Shown piece after piece: positions 59,827 through 64,000 of a stretch of DNA of 64,000 nt; within the stretch, counting starts at the first letter, position 1; each line of letters opens with the position of its first letter. The DNA lies in the NCBI GenBank assembly GCA_030248225.1, contig JASANE010028299.1, positions 45,805-109,804 of the forward strand, given 5' to 3'. The stretch comes from Trileptium ribeirensis. Lineage: Eukaryota; Nematoda; Enoplea; Enoplida; Thoracostomopsidae. Under the pieces are notes generated by a model that did not search any database, was not told the origin of the DNA, and saw nothing but the letters and a program-made list of their open reading frames with translations. A program made the translations under genes and the position numbers.

Positions 59827-60646
59827 ATGGTGGGAACCAAAGGTCTCCGGGTGGAGGCGTTGAAAAAACAACTACCTGGTGTTGTTAAATTAGCAACTAA
59901 GTTAACACATGCATTTGAAAAACACACAACTGTAACACAAGCTAACACAGAACATTTACCAAATTTATCGAATTTTTATGAAAACAATACAAAAGCCTGG
60001 TTCAGGCAACCTGAACTTTTGTTAGATGCAAAATCAGAAAAAGTTAAACGTAAATAATCTTCTGCATGCTCTACCCATGTTTTGAATGATTGCGGACTGA
60101 AAAGAACGGACGATTATAAGTCAATTAAATAGTGCATCTTTAAGATTTATGGCTTAAGTCAAGAAAAGTTATTGCAAAATTCTTTAGTTGAACAAACTCT
60201 AATTGAAAAACTTGCTGATCTTGCACACATGATCATTATGTAAGTTTTGTCTGCTCAAGCAGTTGCATCGCTTGATGCAACAACACATACAAACAATAAG
60301 AGCAATAAAAGGGTTATGAAATATAATAAAAGCGTTAACAGACTGTGTGGCACAGTTAACGCAAACAGTCCGTAGTTTAACATTTTTTAACAGAAACGAG
60401 GCGTCACACAGACAATCGAACCATACAAGACGATGTCGTCGTGGCAGTTCTGTCCCACGTAATAGAACTCACCGCTCATTTTTGCCTCGTAGAAAACACA
60501 ACCGAAACGACAGTTGGTGTTGGTTTAGATTTAATTTTGAACAAAGAGGTTACAAATGTGTTAAACCCTGCTTTTGGTCCAAAAATAATGTATCAGAGCC
60601 GGGAGAAGATAACACTCCACTGAAAGAGCGACGAGCGGTGGAGTAA
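59827..60646 (+). pseudogene. Ty3/gypsy gag remnant (capsid and knuckle)
   Basis: The frame at 59827-60057 has NTKAWFRQPELLLDAK, a variant of the WF..E.. block at the start of many invertebrate gypsy capsids. After a broken stretch, 60347-60646 ends with CWFRFNFEQRGYKCVKPCFW, matching the C..H/F..G...KC..PC knuckle of the same group with the usual His replaced by Arg. The two are separated by stops. Confidence 0.65.
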
Positions 60647-60649
60647 ATA

Positions 60650-60960
60650 CAATTAATATTGCTGCTACCACTGTTGGAAATTTTTTGGCTGATAGCGGGG
60701 CTACGCATATTTTTTACCTAAGACTTATGCAGGCAAAAACTTCAAAACTGCAGTCTGAATATTTTGCCGCAAATAGTACTCCAGTTGCTAAATACGAAAT
60801 AAAAGTCTACAATTTTGCATTAAAAATCTAAAAGGAAGTTTTTGTTGGTATTTCATTTATGCTGATGCCACTCAACCAATTTTAGCGTATGATTTCATAA
60901 CAAAACATAATTTAGTGCTTGATTGCACTACACTTAAACTCATTGCATACTATGTTCAAT
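60650..60960 (+). pseudogene. Ty3/gypsy protease remnant
   Basis: FLADSGATHIF at about 60686-60718 contains the DSGA active-site motif of retroviral-type aspartic proteases. A decayed ILAYDFITKHNLVLD-like block follows at about 60880-60925. Stops lie between them. Confidence 0.7.
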
Positions 60961-61179
60961 GTTGCAAGCGTCAAACAAATAAAGTCCCTTACAAAACAAT
61001 CACATGAAATACTATAAAATCGATAACGCAACACCTCAAGCTGCTCCAGAAACATCACGACTTGACACGTTATTCTGGCAATATAGCTTGACTTCAACTA
61101 CACTACTATAGCCTAAGTCGACTTAAGTAAAGATGACAAAATTCAATACTGCGGAACATCATATAACCGCCACTGGTCC

Positions 61180-61795
61180 ACTCGTTTTTGCAAGACCTCG
61201 TAGAATTTTCAGTGGAAAGGTAACGATAGCAAAAAATAATATCTTGAACTGGAAAAACAGGGAATAGTGTATCTTAGTGAATCACCATGAGCCAGACCGC
61301 TGCCCACGGCGCCCAAAAAATATTCTAAAACGGTTGGCGTCCTTGTAGCGATTATACACCACTCAATCGCATAACTATTCCAGATCGGTATTCCTTACCA
61401 AACATTGTTGGTATCACAAATGATTTGGAAAGCTTTGTCATTTTTTCTAAATTAGTTTTATTCACAGCTTACCATCAAATTCCAATTGCAGAAGCAGATC
61501 AACAGAAAACTGCTATAATAGCTCCTTTGTTTTAATTTTTTACAAACGCATACCATTTGGATTACGAAATAGAGCACAAACTTTTCGACGTTTAATCGAC
61601 ACAGTCTCTCAAGATATGCCATATGCAAAAGCGTACATTGATGATATAATTACAGCTTGTAAAAGCGTTGAAGACCATGAGTTACATCTCACACCTGTGT
61701 TAGATAGATTGAAGGTTAATGGTTTGCCTGTAGATCGCGCTTCGTTTATTGGAATTTAACTGATTTGCGATAAAATTAGGCCATTAAAAACAAAA
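61180..61795 (+). pseudogene. Ty3/gypsy reverse transcriptase remnant
   Basis: In shifted frames one sees DYTPLNRITIPDRY (about 61340-61390), LFTAYHQIPIAE (about 61458-61495), RIPFGLRNRAQTFRRLID (about 61546-61600) and AYIDDI (about 61632-61650), the catalytic Y.DD box with I in the variable position. The usual leading FSKLDL aspartate is replaced. Not functional. Confidence 0.85.
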
Positions 61796-62480
61796 TCCTA
61801 GCTATCCAAACGTACGAAAAACAGGAAACTGTTAAACAATTGAAACGTTTTCTGGGAATGGCTGGCTTTTATCATTGTTGTTTGCGAATTTTCTAAAATA
61901 GCCGCTCCTCTAACTGATATACCGCGAAACACAAAAGTCGACTCAAAAGCTGCGCCTATGTGGACAGAGATGGCCTTGCACGCTATCATGAAATTTAAAG
62001 TAGCCCTAGAAAATAGCGTGACTCTTGCGTTTCCAAACAAATCAACTCATTTTGAATTAACTATGGACGAATCTCTAATTGCGGCGAGAGCTGTTTTACA
62101 TCAGACTGTCAAAGGAAAAAGACAATGTTTGGCTTTCTTTTCTAGGGACTTCACACACATAGAAACAAAGGAGCAGATTTTGACTGTGAATTCTTAGCAA
62201 TTTATTTGTAACATCAATATTTTTCATGGCTTTTAGGTATGAGTTTCATCATACGAAACTGATTATAAACCATTAATTAATTCTTTATAAATGAAAGCCC
62301 CAACTCCAAAACAACCTCGTTGGTTGTCGTACATATCAGAATTTAGTTGTGATGTACAACATATTTTGCACGTGGTGATAATACTGTCGGTGATGCTTTA
62401 TCACGCTCTATCCCAATTATTTCACAAAATTTGGACCAAACTTCGGAACAGGCTCAAAAAGCTAATTCCAGTTTAACAAG
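61796..62480 (+). pseudogene. Ty3/gypsy RNase H region remnant
   Basis: After RT comes a KRFLGMAGFYHCC block (about 61845-61885). Then the frame at 61958-62197 carries TMDESLIAARAVLHQ and QCLAFFSRDF, followed by TDYKPLINSL and QPRWLSYISEF, the standard order of the gypsy RNase H region. The TD.S motif is changed to TMDES. Confidence 0.8.
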
Positions 62481-62567
62481 TTTTTTGAAAACAACAATGA
62501 TTTCTCAGAAATATATAAAATTGGAAATTCAACGATAGTTCGTGATGACCACACCAACACGACCTTA

Positions 62568-63156
62568 TGCATCATTTACGATAAGATGAATCCACGCGGT
62601 CTTAATTATCTCACGCGTCCAAATGAACTAGCTAAGATGTCACGCACACAGTCCAGCTCGACTGACATAATTTTGTACAGCCTAACTAGGCTATGAATTT
62701 GTCAGCGATAGTCGAGTCGGACTTTGCATTCGTCTCGCATACTTAAGCTTGACCGCGTTTTTTAAGCCAGATGCTTCTCGGTCCACGAAGATAGCGCTAA
62801 TTAAATATATACCTAAAGCTTTCGTTCCCCTGTTAAACAGCTTCATAATAAATACTAAATGGATGCCCAAATAAAATAATAATAAAATATAATAATAAAA
62901 ATAGGAAAAAACGTACATAGTATAAATTATCTACAACAAAAACATTTACACTAAATAAAATTTATCAACAGTTAAGTCGGACGCCTAATTTGTCACATGC
63001 AGCATAGCTCGACTCCTCGTTTGTCACATTAAGCCTAGCTAAGCCATCAATTTGTACCATAACAGTCTAGCTGGGCTATTCTTCACCCGAACGAGTTCAG
63101 ATTGTCGCCATGACATAATTCGGACCACGCGAACGCATCTTATCGTAAATGATGCA
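62568..63156. mobile_element. PIF/Harbinger-like MITE, family 2, copy 2 (inside integrase)
   Basis: The ends are TGCATCATTTACGATAAGAT and its inverse, as in copy 1, with TTA on both sides (62565-62567, 63157-63159). The 589-bp interior repeats GTCCAG/CTGGAC and TAGCTAG-type blocks. Removing the element and one TTA joins two halves of a gypsy integrase codon frame, so the insertion point is exact. Confidence 0.93.
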
Positions 63157-63159
63157 TTA

Positions 63160-63810
63160 TGTTCTACATAGCATGCAACGCATCATTTATGACCACATTC
63201 ATAATTTGTCGCATTCCGGACCAAATGCAACACGGTGATTGGTCTGAAAAAATTAAATATCGCTAGATATGAATAGAGATGTCAGAGCTTGGCAAAATTG
63301 CTGCAAACAATGTCAAGCAGCAAAAATAAATAGACAAACAAAACTCCAGTTGGTGAAATTTCCAGTACTGCCGGATTTCATACAATACATATTGATACAA
63401 AGGTTTTTTACCTATTTCCAGAAGATTTACGTATTTGATTACTATTATTGGCAGATTTACAAATTGGGTTGAGGTTATACTTGTTAAAGATATATCTACA
63501 GAGACACTAGCTAATGCTTAAATTTCCACCAGGGTTAGCCGTTTTCGTGTCCCAAGAGTAACAATTTCCGATCGCAGTACACAATTTGAGTCTCCTGTTG
63601 AGTTAATGTGTCAATCAGGTACAGCACGGAAACGCGCAACTGTGTAACATGCCCTTGCAACGGTACGATTTTACGATTTCATGCATCTTTCACAAAGAAG
63701 TACGTGCACGAATTGCACACCGTAAGCCATTGCAGCGACCATGTAAGAAAACTATATTATGATGGCATTAATGTTATTGAAAACAGCGCAATCAATAGCA
63801 CAAGCTAAAA
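63160..63810 (+). pseudogene. Ty3/gypsy integrase remnant
   Basis: The zinc-binding N-terminus is seen as IIYDHIHNLSHSG (about 63179-63217), then NRDVRAWQNCCKQCQAAK (about 63272-63325), which supplies the HHCC pairs. A decayed catalytic core follows with stops. The few residues before the MITE at about 62540-62566 belong to the same domain. Confidence 0.75.
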
Positions 63811-64000
63811 TATTGATGCTACAGTAACGTTGGCTGTTACTACCACCCTCAATGTCCAAAAGCGAAAATATTGAGGCTACAATAATATTGGCTTGTGCTG
63901 CAAAACCGCAGAACTGTCGAGTTTTTTCGTTGCGTAAAAGCCGCTAGATGGTATTGTAGCAGATATAATGCTCGCTGAGTTTAATAATTACCCTTCAGCA

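Larger units (their letters stand above)
59827..63810 (+). mobile_element. Ty3/gypsy retrotransposon remnant, gag-pol order preserved
   Basis: Decayed coding blocks occur in canonical order: gag capsid, zinc knuckle, protease, RT, RNase H, integrase. The integrase is interrupted by a MITE (62568-63156). Stops and frameshifts are frequent. LTRs were not identified; the 3' end may run beyond the window. Confidence 0.85.

Overview
The window reads as repeat-rich, AT-rich nuclear DNA of a metazoan, most likely an ecdysozoan. The evidence is the kinds of transposon present (Jockey-like LINE, BEL/Pao, Ty3/gypsy, PIF/Harbinger, mariner, pogo-like and zf-MYM-type hAT), an intron inside the hAT transposase, and one ionotropic-receptor-like gene. 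I cannot decide between arthropod and nematode from sequence alone. There are no bacterial operons, no CRISPR array, no rRNA and no tRNA gene that I could support.

Layout. 0-6.7 kb holds a broken PIF/Harbinger transposase (about 2.63-3.41 kb), an opposite-strand MADF-like remnant, and three copies (A-C) of a MITE family that recurs through the window. 6.7-11.5 kb is an almost intact Jockey-like LINE with a perfect 13-bp target duplication; ORF2 has one frameshift, and the 3' end has a strong hairpin and a (TCG)n tail. 11.5-20 kb is mostly unassigned, with two small signal-peptide-like ORFs, a decayed mariner transposase, one MITE copy, a small one-TM ORF and a TTAA-flanked foldback element. 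20.3-22.2 kb is a 57/48-bp minisatellite whose units are all multiples of three, so a 290-codon frame stays open. 23-27 kb carries three more MITEs and a decayed ~145-bp tandem repeat.

28.17-36.81 kb is a complete LTR-retrotransposon unit on the minus strand: two ~1.05-kb LTRs, CAAC target duplication, PBS and PPT, a broken gag and no recognisable pol. 38.5-46.3 kb is a pile of elements: a BEL/Pao gag-protease remnant, a 1.8-kb pogo-like element packed with AAGGGACA-type motifs, and a 4.26-kb hAT element with an exact 8-bp target duplication and a broken transposase.

The one convincing host gene is a 459-codon ionotropic-receptor-like frame at 47.8-49.2 kb (minus). Beyond it are a 148-bp satellite array (51.6-52.5 kb), a 64-bp array (55.4-55.7 kb), clusters of G/C-run hairpins, and a degraded Ty3/gypsy gag-pol (59.8-63.8 kb) whose integrase was split by a TTA-flanked PIF-like MITE. 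A sister copy of that MITE lies at 47.2 kb. Almost everything recognisable is therefore mobile DNA. The useful content is the exact element boundaries, the nesting order and several dispersed motif families.
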